Positions 45,988 through 59,909 are shown, counted from the stretch's first letter. The stretch: 64,000 bases of DNA from Mytilus edulis (GCF_963676685.1 NC_092352.1:28787117-28851116); one strand, 5' to 3'. Program-made: numbers and translations. The notes: a model not told the origin generated them from the letters alone.

Positions 45988-48900
45988 ATGAGAATTGCAA
46001 TGCATTTTGTTGTATTGAGCCTTTTTGTGACTTTTTCTGGTAAGTTGTACTCTTTTTTTTCCAGTAATGTCTGTTTGGTAAACATTGTATTATGTTTTTC
46101 GAGCTATTTGAATATATGAAAGACGAGAAATGAAAACAAAAAATCCGTTATTATAGTAGATACATTAAAAATGTTCTAAAGCAACATTTAACTATATAAG
46201 ATCAGCATATTAAATTTGAAAAATGTCAAACGAATTCTCTAGGAAACATATGGAAACATATGGAAAACAAATACAGAGAAACAAGTGGATCTGATTGTTA
46301 ATAAATAACAATAATAAAATAATCAGGTTTGGCAAGTTGTTTCTTAAAAAAACATGTAAAACACGATATTTACAGGACACTGTTTTGCCATCAATTGGTA
46401 TGTTTATGCTTGTACATTATTGTGAAAAGGGTTTGTTACATAGCTTGAAACTTATAATGACATACATCTAAGGACAAGCTTTATGAAAAGAAAAGATACA
46501 ATCATATGTAGGTCAGATAAAAGTAGAAATGTTTCCTTATAGATAAGTTTCGAACTAATGTTACTTATAATAGATTAATAAAGTTCAGTGCCTCGAAGTT
46601 TAAGTGTTCTGACTGAATTAACTGCCAAAGTTCATTTTACGTACATTGCACATGATTCATTATAAATCCAAGTTATTCTGTCGAAGGTCGGTAGTTCTCG
46701 TTTGGTACCCCGACTTCTTACAGCATTGACAAATGGCGCCATAAAATATACAAGGTTGCTGCAAGTGGCATTACACACCAACAAATAATAATCCGCCTTG
46801 AATTAATCAGCGTTCTATGATAAGAGGAACATAACTCTTAGAAAATATTCAAAACCGAAATAGATAAAGAAATTCTAGAATTTTGATTCATTTTACTAAC
46901 ACAATAATGAATACACATGTATCATAGATATAGGAAGATGTGGTATGAATACCAATGAGACAACTCTACAACCAAGTCACAATTTATAAAATTAAAACTT
47001 TATAGGCCAAGGTACGGTCTTCAACATGGAGCATTGGCTCACACATAACAGCAAGCTATAAAGGGCTCCAAAAAATTACTAGTGTAAAACTATTCAAACG
47101 GGAAAACCAACGGTCTAATCTATATAAAAAACGAGAAACGAGAAACTGTCTATTAATTTGTGCTTATTCTGAATATAATAAGTCAATCTGCACTTTAAAG
47201 CAGGGTCTTTCTTCATTGGACTTCCTGAAAGTAACTGGACAAGGAGTTTCCAGATGTGTTCACTTGCAGGGATAGAAGAAATCAACAACATTGATATATT
47301 TAATGAATCATCGGGGATAAATAAAGTGGGAAAAGCTTGGACAGGAACAACTGTTAAATATACAAAATGGGCTGCGTTCATAGGTTTGACTTATATCTCG
47401 AACACTAAAAGCCTTAACACACTTTAAATGATAAATTCATGTTTGTTACGGACTGCTTACGTTTTGCCGTACTTCATTTGATTGTTTTGTTTCATTATTG
47501 GGATTCAAAATTCGTGCATTCAAATGCACGAGAGCTTTACACACATCTTGAATATTTCTTTTAATTTTGCGATTTGATCAGGACTTATATCTAGAAATTG
47601 ACTATGAGGGTCGTTTGAATACAAAATTCCCAATTGTGATATTTTTCATTTTTAAACCAAGAGTTCCATATGGTGAAGTTTAAATCATAACTTCGTAAAT
47701 TCACATGTAGAGCAGGATCTGTTTGTTTTGTTCACACATCGTTGTCAATATAATGGAATTTGATACGACTGTCATACCAGTGAGAGGTTTAGCTAGCTTT
47801 AAAACAAGGTTTAATCCACCATTTTCCACATAAGAAAATGCCTGTACCACGTCAGGAATATAACAGTGGTTATTCATTCGTTTGATGTGTCTTATCTTGT
47901 GATTTTGTCATTGATTAAGCACTTTCCGTTTTGAATTTTCTTCGGAGTTCAGTTTTTTTGTGATTTTACTCTTTTTATTGATAACATTTAAAATTTCCTT
48001 ATGTTAAAATTGATAATGACTGTTAGTTTTTTGTTAATTACCCATCAGCATGTATACCTTTTGCTAATTGTGAATCACTCACCTCAACAGCTGAAAAAAA
48101 TCAAACATTTAGAGTAAAACATTGACAAGATTAATGAACAATAGGATGATTACAATAAAATTAACCACAAGGTAATATATGTTATTTGTTTTTCTTGGTT
48201 ATACGCTACTCTTAAAGTGGGTCTATATTACATTTACTTTGTCCGTATGTCGGTTCACTCGTCCGTTCTAACAAATATTTGCGTTAAACTTTTCTTAAAA
48301 ACTACAGAACAGAATGAATTCATGTTTGGTCGGAAGCTTGACAACCGAAATGTTTTTGTAAATGTGCAACATGTGAGCACTTTTCAGATCTGCTTTCTCA
48401 TTTAAGTATTCTTTACATCTTTTTGTTCATCACAAATAATTTATTTTTGTGTAAATGCTTGATTACAGGTTGCGGAAGCAGATATTCATCCATTGGTTCT
48501 GGGAGAAGTATCAAAACAATTGAAGAGTGTTTACAATATTGTTCTGGTTATTTGTCCTCTTTATACTTTGTTATCAAGGTAAGTCAGTGTTCATAAATAA
48601 TAATAAAAAAAAACAACTAGAAAAGTATTATAACGACACATACGTCATCGATTTATCTGGCATTAACTCTATTTTATCATCAAGATGGGAGTTTTAAAAT
48701 AACTTACAAAAAAACCAACTCACAACATTTTCTTCAAAGAATACACCCAATAGACAAATCTACGTTAAAATCTAAATGAGATCAATGAATCTACCAACCG
48801 ACTATCCGAACGGTAGTCTACATGCAGTAATCATAACTGAATGTCACAGGTAACAGAACACATCTTACCACCCATGGCACACATGAATAGTCAATTTGAT

Positions 48901-51900
48901 ATGAACACACGCTCCCAACGTTCCTTCATAATCATCTTACTTTGTAAACTTTATTAGTGATCTGCCATTTACTTCAGTTGATTATTGCAAATAAAGTGAA
49001 GGGAGGTGACTATTCTGTATATCATACTAATATACTATTATGATATTCTTCTTTAAGAGTTCCACATGCAGTTGTTTGTCTGACAAACCTGAATTTTATG
49101 ATGACATCAATGACTGTCGAGTGATATGTACAAACTCTTCCAACACACCATGTCATTATGGAAATTCAGCTTTAGTATTCGCATTTGTTGAAGGTACAGT
49201 TATAAGTCGTAATATATTACAATTTTAATATTTTACATTGATATATTGTTCTTGTCCATAATATACTAGTATTATATAATATCTTAATTTTTTATTATGC
49301 AGATTCCAATATACAGTTACCAAATCGGTATATTGAAAACGAGTGCATTTCAACAGGCAACCACAACAAATTATTGATTGTAAAAGACTGCAACGAGAAA
49401 CATGTTTTTGTATGCAGAAACACGTCATGTAAGGTTTCATTTGTATATTAACCCCTTACTCCCCGAAAAGTATGACATTCTACTAATTCTAACTTCAACC
49501 AACTAGGACTTATTGACATGTAGCTATCATCTTGGATAAAGCCGACCAAAGACTCAACATGTCAGTCAAATCTTGAATTTCCAATTCAAAGACCAAAACT
49601 GTTATAATCATCTTCAATAACTATATAATAAAATACATACTCATCTAACATACAAAATGCAGGATATCAAAATTGACGACTTCATGTCTAAAGCTGGTTG
49701 ACTTACATTTATATTTTGTAGAATCGTCACGACATAAAGAGACGAGTTCAACTTTCATAATGTGAACATTTCTTGGATTAACATTGAAGAAGCATTCATA
49801 GTTGAAATCATGCACGGCTGTCATTCGGTATCTCGAGAAAATTGTTCTTGTGAGAATAAGTAATGGTTGTCAAGTATTGCGATCGGACTGCTACGATCTC
49901 TTATTTGATCGTGAAAGTAATTAAATAGAATGAAATAAAAGAAAACAACACGTTATTAATTTCATGCGTCTGAAGCGTTTTTCTGGATTTATCTTCACCA
50001 GGAACGCTAACAGACAACTATTTGAAAGCCAAGGATGCATAAGGATCGAGAAATTTGAAGAGTTATATATCCAAAAGATTTTAGGAAGGGTTTGTTATAA
50101 AGTAGTTCAGTACTAAATGTACCTAAGTACTGACAATTGATCTGATGATACCTTCGGGGATTGATAGTCTACCAACAGAGGTATTGACCCAGTGTGGTAA
50201 AAATATGAAACAATATGTTATTAATATCATACGTCCGATGCGGTTTTCTAAATAATACCTCATCAAGAATGTTCACATCCGAATCAGAATTAAGCTTCAA
50301 AGTTCGTGGAATTTTCTTTGCAATGTAAACACTGTTTGTGAACTGTATGTGTGTACATCCTTGTCATTTGTCACACTGTCTTCATACCATATACTCTTAT
50401 TTCTTTATTGGGATAACAAATATATTCCTTATATTTGCAGCACAGTTCACAAGAAAAACATGGTACGATTACCAAGAGGACTGTTTGAAACAAGGAAACT
50501 TTGTTCTGTACAACAATAACACACTCAGATCCTACCCTCAGACAAATGAAACATACTGGACTCCGATCTTTAGGTCCCATACCGTGTCTTCTGGTAAAAT
50601 TTGCAAGTTCATATGTTTTTAAAGTCGTTCCTGGTTTAATCTTTTCTCCACCCTGTTATCTTGGATTACAATATTTTTTTTTATCATTTTTGAGGTTTTA
50701 CTATTTAACTTAAATATAGAATTGATTTTATACATTTTTATTAAATTCATTTTGTTGATAAAATAAGAAAATGTGGTTTTATGGAACGATGAATAAGATG
50801 TCGTAGTTGATGTTTAAAATTTCTACTAAGAAAAATATTTTCATTATTTTCAATAAAATTTTTGTGACGAAATTTAATGATTTAGCAAGTGAGTCTTCAA
50901 TGACGGGTTTAACTTATTTAATTTGCAGAAATTGCTAAAGAGAAAGATTTTTGTATTGCATTGTCAAATGTCGAGACCAGATATTTTACAATAGAACATT
51001 GTTCAACTCTTTTGCCTTTTCTGTGTACAAAATCAAGTAAGTGTGGATATTTCATTTCTTGTATTGAAAATAATAAAAAAAGTGTGCAAGCGATAAACAT
51101 ATATCTCGCTGTTGATTGATAACTCAGGGTTTGCGCTTCCTATTAAGCCAACAAGATAACTAATGAAAATGTTTAAATTGAAGAAACTTCATTGAAAGTT
51201 GTATGAACCGACGCCATCATGTTTTAATTGTTTATTGTGAAATATCAATGTCAAAAATGAGCACAAATATGCTCGTTTTGTCATACTCACAATTCGTTCC
51301 ATCTCTGAAAATCAGCAATTGTGACTTTTGTAAATAGTCTTGTTTTTTACCTAGGCAACACAACGGGTGCCACTAGTGTAAAAGGACCTAAGTACTATAA
51401 AGGAATACACTAGGTAACTTTTTTGTGGTTTTAGGTTTGTTTCATGTAGTGGAGTTTGATTGCACTCCTTTCCTCATTTGATTCGTCCGGTACGTGATTT
51501 GATAATTTGAATTTTGGGTCCCCAATGCTCTACAGCTTTGTGCGGTTTTGGCTTTATAATTATTTTGATTTGAACGTCACTGATAAGTCTTACGTAGACG
51601 AAACTTACGCTTGGCACATGAAATTATAATTCTGGTACCTTTGATAACTATATATTGCTTGGTTATATTACAAAACACGTAGACGAAGGCACAGTGTCAT
51701 TCTGGACGAGGAATTTTAGCTAGAGAATTGGTCGCATGGAAACATGAAAATTTCTTCAAAATCTTAGTTTTTAACCTATTTTATTCTTATGCCTGATATG
51801 AACAGATTGATTAGGTTTGTTTCTTCGTTTGAACTACATTAATGAGAAAGAAGTTGCAGATTAAATTAAAGCTTTGTTGCATTTTAATTGCTTTATGCTG

Positions 51901-54900
51901 AAGTTGTGGATTCAAGACAAAGACAAAGATGTCATTGATTGGTTTCGGTCCGCAATTGATGTCAATTTTAACAACGTTAAATGAAAATATGGCCCAATTG
52001 ATGATAAACTGGAACTTTTCCACAGTAGAAGCAAAGCTATGTCTATCCCCGCGTATAAGTATAAACTTATCCAATGTAAACGTTAAAGACCATGGTGCAT
52101 TATATTGCATATGTATATGAATTCATACTATTTGTATATATATATTAACTTTTATATTTAGAAAGTGAATCGAACATTAGGCACTATCATGAGATGGCAA
52201 TTCTTACATCAGGTAAGTTTTCTGCTATGCATATCATAAGTAAATTTATGCTTTTTTAAAGTTAAACATAGTTTGGTTTAATTAAGGTTTGATGTGTTTT
52301 CTTATCCCAGGAATAGATTACCTTAGCCGTATTTGGCACAACTTTTTGGAATTTTGGGTCCTTAATGCTCTTCAACTCTGTACTTGTTTCGCTTTATAAA
52401 TATTTTGATCTGAGCGTCATTGATGAGTCTGATGTAGACGAAACGCGCGTCTGGCGTATTAAATTATAATCCTGGTACCTTTGATAACTATTTACACTTC
52501 TGGGTCGATGCCACTGCTGGTGGACGTTTCGTCCCTGAGGGTATCACCAGACCAGTAGTCAGCACTTCGGTGTTGACATGAATATCAATTATATGGGAAT
52601 TTTTATAAATTTCCTGTTACAAAACTATGAATTTTTCGAAAAACTAAGGATTTTTTTTATCCCATGAATAGATTACCCGTATCCGTATTTGGCACAACTT
52701 TTGGAATTTTGGGTCCTCAATGCTCTTCAACTTTGAACTTGTTTGGCTTTATAACTATTTTGATCTGAGCGTCACTGACGAGTCTGATGCAGAAGAAACG
52801 CGCGTCTGGCGTATTAAGGATGTCTGCTTGTCATGTTTTGGAATTTTTGTCAGATTTTCAGAATCCTCTGGTTTTATTCATTTGAACGCCTTAAAAAAAA
52901 TTCCCCATGAACCCCCATTTTTCATTTTATAAATGTATAATTATAAATCATTTGTAAAAGTCTTATAAAATTTTATTTATTTTTTAATAGTATTTGAGAA
53001 CTTTAACTGGTCAATGATAAAGCTATCAAAAATCAAGAGAGAACATTTTCCCGCCAAAATTCCTATGGCTAATATCCCGAAAACAAGCACATTGACCCCT
53101 ATTTTTTTGCTTTTTTGCTTCCTCAATTTATTCCCTATCAATACATACTAGTTTTATGAATAGTTATTTATTTTGAAACTGAGCAGCGAACATCCTTAAA
53201 TTATAATCCTGCTACCTTTGATAACTATTATCTTTTGATTTTGCCATTTGAGTAGGGACTTTCTGTTTTGAGTTTAGTATTTTTTTGTGATTTCACTTTT
53301 TTGCACTATGTAAATTTGGATTGAAAAAAAGAATAGAGTTAGAACTATTTATTAAAACTGTAAATCCGAAGAAAAAACATAAAAAAGTAAAATAAGAAAA
53401 AAATAAATCCAAGGAAAATTTATATAGGAAAAATCCCTTATCAAAATGCTCAACAACAGCTCCAACACACCAATGGAAAACAACTGTCATATTCCTGACT
53501 TATGTAGAAAAGGAAGGACTAAACCTGGTTCTTTAGTTAGTCAAACCTCTCACTTGTATGAAAATAGTTAAAAAATAACTGCAAAACTCCTAAATGACTC
53601 GATTAAAATCCATCTCGTTTTAAAGTTTCCTTCTCTTTTCTTGTCTCTATACTTAAATTATTTGTAAGGATAACAATTTTTTTTATGCGTGTTTTAATAA
53701 ATGTATATTTTTTCGGGTTTTGACGTTCGGATCCGTTTGTCATTTTCAACAATAAAATATTTTGAATCTTATGACCAAAATACAGCTATAATATGACCAA
53801 ACCTGTCTAATAAAATCTGAAAAGATTTGTTTTCTGATGAATCACATTGATAATATTGTTAATTCTCACTGGTTTAAGTATATTGCTTAAATTATAGAGC
53901 GGATTTCGATTCGATTGATTTTCCTTTCGTCTAAAAAGTAAAATCACAAAAATACTGAACTCCGAGGAAAATTTAAAATGGAAAGTCCTTAATCAAATGG
54001 CGAAATCAAAAGCTCAAACACAAAATTATATTTTATTCTTTCGTTCATGTATTTGAATGTTTCTACCAAAATGCATAAAATCATCAAACACGCTTCACAT
54101 CAAATAAAGTTGAATCTTTTTTACTCTATTTTTTTAAAAAGAACTATGAATGTTTTGTTTACTATTATTATTTTTTTGTTTGCGTTTGAAACACTTGACT
54201 TGATTTACCTTCGTCACGAACTCTCAAGGCAAATATTTGGGTAATGTTTCCTTGAAATTGTTTTTATTAAGTGTAATCACTTAGTCTATACTTATCTATT
54301 TTTATTTATTTTATCTATTTAAGTTATTATAGCAGCTGCTTTGATAATCATTTTATTGATATTTCTGATGATTATGATCAGCTCTAGAGCACTAGGAAGG
54401 TAAGTTTATCATTTATTGTAAGTTATATGTTTCGACATAATCGGCCGATGATTAATATTGCTTAGGGACCGTACTGAACAAATCTAATTCTTCTCAAGAT
54501 TTTGGTTACGCTAACTTTCCAAATCAAGAATAATTTGAAAATGTGCATTGGTCTTTCTACTTTTATTTCGATCATATCATCAACATGAGCATGCATGAAA
54601 TACCTGTGTATCAGTATGACGATAAAAAAAACCATGAACCAACTACCTTCGGAAACTTTTTAGGTAGCACCTGCCTCATATCCATTTGCCCCCGAAGGAG
54701 CATACATGGTAAATAGGGTTGATTTGGGTCTATGTTACTTTTGCAATGAAAGAACCTCAATTGACTGGAACCGACAACATAGAGCATTTTCGTTAAAACA
54801 CACAAATTAGGCTCAGCATACGTTTTCCCACACATTTGTAACTGAAGACCTTACTTTAAAGAAAATTTAGTTGCCGAAAAGTAAGATGATGCATAAAACA

Positions 54901-55412
54901 AATAACCTTCAGAAATTCATGGGTAGAACCTGCTTCATATTTCATACATTATCGATAACACGCTATTATATGGTGCATTCAAAGCTTTATAGATGTTTGT
55001 TAACTATAAACTACCCCATACATGTATAACCGAAGATCTATATTGCTGAACTTAGAAACCTATGCTATTATTTCCCTTTTAAGAAAATCTAGATTGATAT
55101 GGGAACATGTATAAACAAATACATGTATATCTCTACATATTTTATAGATTGAGATTCTATAAAGAAAAGTTACAAAAAGTAAATGAAAGGTTACAAGGTA
55201 CAGAGTTTTCAGAATATACTGGTTTAGATGAATCATATGTAGAGGGAAACGAATCTGGTTATAGAGAACTGTCTCCTAGAATGCAACAGCGTTCAACAAT
55301 ACGTCATGCGCATACATCAAGAGACCAACTCGATCACCAAGGTTACTTGGTACCTGAACAACATTATCAAACCATCACAGAAAACTTGCATTACGCTGAG
55401 ACGGGTTTTTAA
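45988..55412 (+). CDS. Type I membrane receptor with lectin-like and WSC-like segments
   Basis: Ten exons: 45988-46039, 47204-47383, 48469-48578, 49058-49193, 49303-49428, 50441-50593, 50929-51036, 52162-52212, 54324-54399, 55148-55412. They join without a frame break into 418 residues. Order: signal peptide (1-18); a lectin-like half (SNWTRSFQMC, KAWTGTTVKYTKWAAFIGC); a WSC-like segment (79-160: YSSIGSGRSIKTIEECLQYC, STCSCLSDK); a lectin-like C-terminal strand (CNEKHVFVC); a second lectin-like unit (TWYDYQEDCLKQGNF, YWTPIFRS, EHCSTLLPFLC); a transmembrane helix (about 306-326, VIIAAALIIILLIFLMIMI); and a 90-residue tail with tyrosine motifs GYLVPEQHYQTI and NLHYAE. It is probably a surface recognition receptor. 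I do not know a named orthologue. Exon 2 has weak splice sites (AAAGCAG acceptor, GTTTGA donor). AATAAA at 55512-55517 fits the 3' end. Confidence 0.75.
46930..47140 (+). repeat. Dispersed mussel repeat in receptor intron 1
   Basis: A full plus-strand copy, from AGGAAGATGTGGTATGAATA through ATTACTAGTGTAAAACTATT to TCTAATCTATATAAAAAACG. It ends about 60 bases before exon 2 of the receptor. Confidence 0.75.
47560..47985 (+). mobile_element. Decayed retroelement 3' fragment in receptor intron 2
   Basis: It begins with a relic of the reverse-transcriptase C-terminal segment (DLYLEIDYEGRLNTK-like codons at about 47580-47625). It runs into the tail AGAGCAGGATCTG and the TCATACCAGTGAGAGGTTTA / CCTGTACCACGTCAGGAATA segment. 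The same succession occurs at 56.42-57.08 kb. Confidence 0.5.
51525..52820 (+). repeat. Three copies of the GAAACGCGCGTCTGGCGT repeat
   Basis: Copies at about 51525-51655 (worn), 52305-52500 and 52610-52820 lie on either side of receptor exon 8. They share TTGGAATTTTGGGTCC, ATGCTCTTCAACTTTG, TTTTGATCTGAGCGTCA, GACGAAACGCGCGTCTGGCG and, where complete, CCTGGTACCTTTGATAACTA. Related copies are at 57.68 (minus) and 58.97 kb. The 70-codon frame at 52720-52932 is repeat. Confidence 0.7.
53235..54030. repeat. Repeat fragments in receptor intron 8
   Basis: Pieces of the repeat that elsewhere reads GATTTTGTCATTTGATTAGG and CCTGACTTGGTACAGG occur in both orientations (about 53235-53300 plus, 53440-53560 minus, 53935-54030 minus). 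They are non-coding. Confidence 0.45.
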
Positions 55413-55511
55413 AAGAAAAAAAAAACATCAATGGGTTTAGTAAACTAGTTATATGATGGTCATCCTGATGGCTTTGTGCTTTTTTTTATAAGAATATATA
55501 GACGCAAGAGA

Positions 55512-55517
55512 AATAAA
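55512..55517 (+). terminator. Polyadenylation signal of the receptor gene
   Basis: AATAAA lies 100 bases after the TAA stop at 55410-55412. Confidence 0.5.
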
Positions 55518-55555
55518 GACTGAAAACCTAACTGTCGAATGAAAAAGAAAGCAAC

Positions 55556-55576
55556 ATACACACACACACACACAGT
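55556..55576. repeat. CA microsatellite
   Basis: A run of about ten CA dinucleotides just downstream of the receptor gene. Confidence 0.7.
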
Positions 55577-55974
55577 CATATTCAGCTACCTGTTAACCTA
55601 CTTGTATCTCATAAAAGATCATCTATGCCGTTTGTATTTCTACACCTGTTTTAGTTTTGGCTGTATATGATTGTAATACTTATTTGCATTCTTTTATTAT
55701 CTGAATTACACTGGTGATAGATTGTCCTCTTCCTTCAGTCCTGTCAAAACATGCCCACAATCGGGTTCAATGTTCTACAATAAAACAATGTGGACAGTTC
55801 TAACCTAGACCTAATTCTGACAGGTCTACTGTAAAGGATTACAGGACCTACATACTGTATAAAATAGTTGTCACAGGCCGTTTAGAAAATAACAATCTAT
55901 GTGTTTCTTCAAACATTTTGTTCAGATTTCAATGATTTGATGAAATGCCAAGGGTACATTAACTGCAGATTTGC

Positions 55975-57080
55975 ACGATGTAAATGTGAATGCGTTTTGG
56001 GGAAATAAAGCCATTAAAGCGCGAGGTTTGGCGTGCCACAAAACCAGGTTCAACCAACCATTTTTCATAAAATGCCCTGTACCAAGTCTGGAAAATGGCC
56101 ATTGTTACATTATAGTTCGTTTCTCTGTGTGTTACGTTTCGGTGTTTTGTCTCTGTTGTGTCGTAGTTCTCTTATATTTGATACGTTTCCCTCAGTTTTA
56201 GTTTGTAACCCGGATTTCTTTTTTTCTCTATCGATTTATGAATTTTGAACAGCGGTATACTACTGTTGCCTTTATTTATATAGGACTCATAAATGTTGCT
56301 GCTCCGTCTGTATTCACTATTTTCTTTCATGTGTCACTCAATACACTGTGCATGTATATATATGTATGCAACAATCCTCCGACAGTTGTTATCCATCCGT
56401 TTGATGTGTTTGAGCTTTTGATTTTCCCATATGATAAGGACTTATATTTAGAAATTGACTATAAGGGTCGGTAATAACAAAACTTTATGACAAATGAGAA
56501 GATTTCAGGTTTCCAATTGTGATCTATTTATTTTAAACCTAGGGATCCAAATGATGAAGTTGTAATCATCCCTTCGTATATAATACAGACACCATCACAG
56601 TTGGTTAACCTTTATGGAATATTCGTTATACAATTGATATCGGATGTGTTCCTAATGTCAATGACCTCGCTTTTTGACGAATGTGACCTACCAAATAAGA
56701 CTATTTACCGGCTTTGTAATAACATGATCAACACGACGAGTGCCACATTTTGAGCAGGATTTGCTTCCCCTTCCGAAGCACCGAAATCTAGCCTAGACTT
56801 TGGATGGGTCCGTGTTGTTTTGTTTCACTATTTGTGGCATTTTGTTCACGCATCATTGTCAATATAATGGAACTTTATGCGACTGTCGTACAATTGAGAT
56901 GTTTAGCGATATAACACCAAGTTCAATCCACCATTCTCTTCATTTGAAAATGTCTGTATCAAGTCAGGAACGTGACAGTTGTTTTCCATTCAGTTAATGT
57001 GTTTTATCATTTGATTTTGTCATTTGATTAGGGACTTTCCGTTTTGAATTTGTGTTCAGCATTTTTGTGATTTTACTTTT
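55975..57080 (+). mobile_element. Composite of retroelement-derived repeats
   Basis: Three parts follow each other. A repeat (about 55975-56285) has GTTTCGGTGTTTTGTCTCTG and GAACAGCGGTATACTACTGT, and recurs at 59.31-59.51 kb. Then comes a relic of the reverse-transcriptase C-terminal segment (DLYLEIDYKGR, about 56440-56475), and finally its tail with GAGCAGGATTTGCTTCCCCT and CAAGTTCAATCCACCATTCT (to 57080). All open frames are degenerate. Confidence 0.5.
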
Positions 57081-57674
57081 CTCATACACCGCTAGATTAA
57101 TATATAAATCACAATTTGAGACAGTACTTAAGAAGATGTATATGCAGTGATTTTATGAAAAAAATCAAAATCAAATATGGTTTAATAGTTAACAATAAGA
57201 ATTAACATAACAGCCGTAAGAGTGTTTTTTTGTTTGTTTAAGATATCATGCTGTTTTAAATTTTATATGGTAAACTAAGCATTGCAATAGCTTCCAGTAC
57301 TCTTATTTGTTACAATGTTTTTTGTTTGTACATCGTGTAAGCATACATCAGACAGTTTTACGTTTTTGATGCCTGGGTATGATTTTTCTCCATTTAAGCT
57401 GTCTCTATGGTTACCCATAGTTATATGCATCCTCACAATTTAGAAGAAAATAAATTTCGTTTTCCTGCATTTCGCAAAATAAACTAACATTTACATAAAG
57501 TCTGGCTTTGATCTTTTAAGACATCAATAACTTTGTAAAAATGTCATGGAATGATACAAAACTTGAAAAGAAGCTTATTAATAATCAAGTGATAGCCTAC
57601 GAAGACCATTTTTAATTTTTTCAGTATTATACTTAGACTTTTAAACCGTCGGTATAACAAATCATTGTGGAAAT

Positions 57675-57860
57675 AGTTATCAAAGGTACCAGGATTATAA
57701 TTTAATACGCCAGACGCGCGTTTCGTCTACATAAGACTCATCAGTGACGCTCAGATCAAAACAGTTAAAATGCCAAACAAATACAAAGTTGAAGAGCATT
57801 GAGGACCCAAAAATTCCTAAAAGTTGTGCCAAATACGGCTAAGGTAATCTACTCCTGGAA
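57675..57860 (-). repeat. GAAACGCGCGTCTGGCGT repeat, minus copy
   Basis: The plus strand reads AGTTATCAAAGGTACCAGGA, then ATACGCCAGACGCGCGTTTC, GTGACGCTCAGATCAAAA and AAGAGCATTGAGGACCC, the inverse of the copies at 52.3 and 58.97 kb. Confidence 0.7.
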
Positions 57861-57973
57861 CCGTTTTGTACATTTTTTAGCACTTATTTTAGTTTTTTCG
57901 TTTTTACAGATGTGTTAGGTGAAAGATGGTTTAATCAAATTTCAGAATACTATTTCACTAGCATTGCATAGGC

Positions 57974-58231
57974 TTACTATGACTAACATAGGTTTTGGAA
58001 AGTGCGACAAGGAAAGCTTTTAAATCCGACAATTTTTCGAGTAATTCTCATACAAAGCTGAAATGTGTCACTATGGAATATGATAATGCATTGACATACA
58101 AAATTACAAATAGGATATCCTAACAGCTAACCTTGACATAATTTAACTTTGTATGAGAATCAATCGTTAAAATTGTCGGATTGTGTAAGGTATTTGGCAC
58201 TATCAAGAAACACATATGCTGGTCATAGTAA
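57974..58231. mobile_element. 258-bp fold-back MITE
   Basis: Nested inverted pairs: TTACTATGAC at the left with GTCATAGTAA at the right, and further in AATCCGACAATTTT with AAAATTGTCGGATT and TCTCATACAAAG with CTTTGTATGAGA. There is no coding sequence, and no target duplication was fixed. Confidence 0.6.
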
Positions 58232-58965
58232 TCATAAAGGCCATACAATCATTACCAACTACAACCAGAAAATTTAATCAATAATATAACGGCTCAAATG
58301 AATCAAGGAGAAAGTAAATGAATCTTATTCCTTGAAAATAATTGTAAAATTGTTTTAATACATCCGATCATCAAATTTTTGTTCGAGAAATGAACTTTGC
58401 TATACAAGTTGCTATTTTAATACATTGTTCGTCTTTTTATGGTTATTATTGATGTCTACGAAAAAATGACATTCCTAAAAGATAACATATGTAAGTTTCA
58501 AAACAAGTAAAAGAAATAAATATAAAGACTACACCAAGACTATACAACACTACACATAATCAAAAATTAAACAACATTAAGCAAAGTAAAGTCGGGATAC
58601 ACTTATTAGGAATCAACAATACCTACTACACTAGTCAATTTCAAAAACATAGAAAGATATCTAAATGTTTCTATTTTAGTCATACAAATGATAATGAAAA
58701 CTTTCATCATATTTGTTTTGTGAGGAAACAATTAATTAATTGGTCAAAAAAGACAATTAACTCTTTCAGGAAATAAGTTTTTATTGTTCCATATTCAAGT
58801 AATGTTTTCCTGCGTATTAGTCCTTGGAGAAGTATGTCACGTTTACCCTGTATTGGATAAAATTCCCATTGATATTTGACGAAACATGATGAGTGGGCAA
58901 AACTCGTTCTTATGTTGCAAAATAAGACTCTATTTATAGGAGGGAAAAGATATAATATAATCATT

Positions 58966-59210
58966 TTATAAATTTACTGTTTGCAAAAGTATGAATTATT
59001 CTAAATAGTAGGGATTTTCTTATCCCAGGCATATAACCAAGCTGTATTTAGCACCACTTTTTTGGAACTTTTGGTCATCAATGCTCTTCAACTTTGTTTT
59101 TATTCTGGCTCTCGACTTTTTTTATCTGAGCGCCACTGATAAGTCTTATGTAGACGAAACGCGCGTCTGGCGTATTAAGTTATAAGCCTGTCACCTTTTG
59201 GTAGCTATTA
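58966..59210 (+). repeat. GAAACGCGCGTCTGGCGT repeat with 5' extension
   Basis: It begins TAAATTTACTGTTTGCAAAA and AATTATTCTAAATAGTAGGG, continues TATCCCAGGCATA and GACGAAACGCGCGTCTGGCG, and ends near AAGCCTGTCACC. The same 5' extension closes the window at 63923-63975, downstream of the reverse-transcriptase fragment. This links this repeat to that retroelement. Confidence 0.65.
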
Positions 59211-59309
59211 TTAGTGTGTTTCTCTGTCCTGTATGTTCTCCCATTTACTTGTATTGTAGTCCTGTCATGTAATGTTGTCATTCTAATGTTTTAATTTTAA
59301 TTAAAATGT

Positions 59310-59515
59310 CACAACAAGTAGGAACATGGCCATTGTTATATTATAGGTCGTTTCTGTGTGTGTTGCATTTTAGTGTTGTGTTTCTGCTGTGTCGTGGTTC
59401 TCCTTTTATATTTGATGTGCTTCCCTTAGATTTAGTTTCTAACTCGGTGTTTTTCTCTTAATCGATATATGAATTTCGAACAGCGGTATACTACTGTTGC
59501 CTTTATCCATTAAAA
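59310..59515 (+). repeat. Dispersed repeat (GAACAGCGGTATACTACTGT family)
   Basis: AACATGGCCATTGTTATATT, TTCTGCTGTGTCGTGGTTCT and GAACAGCGGTATACTACTGT follow the same order as at 56.1-56.28 kb. Confidence 0.6.
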
Positions 59516-59909
59516 ACAGCTGCAATACAATGATTTTTTTCTATACATAACATTAGATTTGTTGGCAAATACAGATTTTCGTTATGACGAGGTCCTTTCT
59601 CCATAAACTAATTTTCACTTAAAATGCAGCGCAAGAGGTTATTACAAAAATTGGACGCAACTATTTTAATGAATTGATAAATAACAAGTTACGCATATAG
59701 TGAAGCCCAATTAGATAAAAAAAAAATAATCATAAACATAAATAGGGACATACAAACATGTCTTTCAATCATAATGCTCATGAAATGACGAACAACTCGC
59801 CGGCGTGTGCCCATCTGACATTACTCTTACGTTTCTAAATTAGTCTTAACATATTTATTTATAGTAGATTGGGAAACAAGTTATTGCAACTTATATTAAT
59901 TCCTTTCCA

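Noticed and set aside
51353-51420. An extra receptor exon after TTTTTTACCTAG
   Set aside because: The frame from this acceptor reaches a stop in 20 codons with no donor, while exon 7 joins cleanly to 52162.
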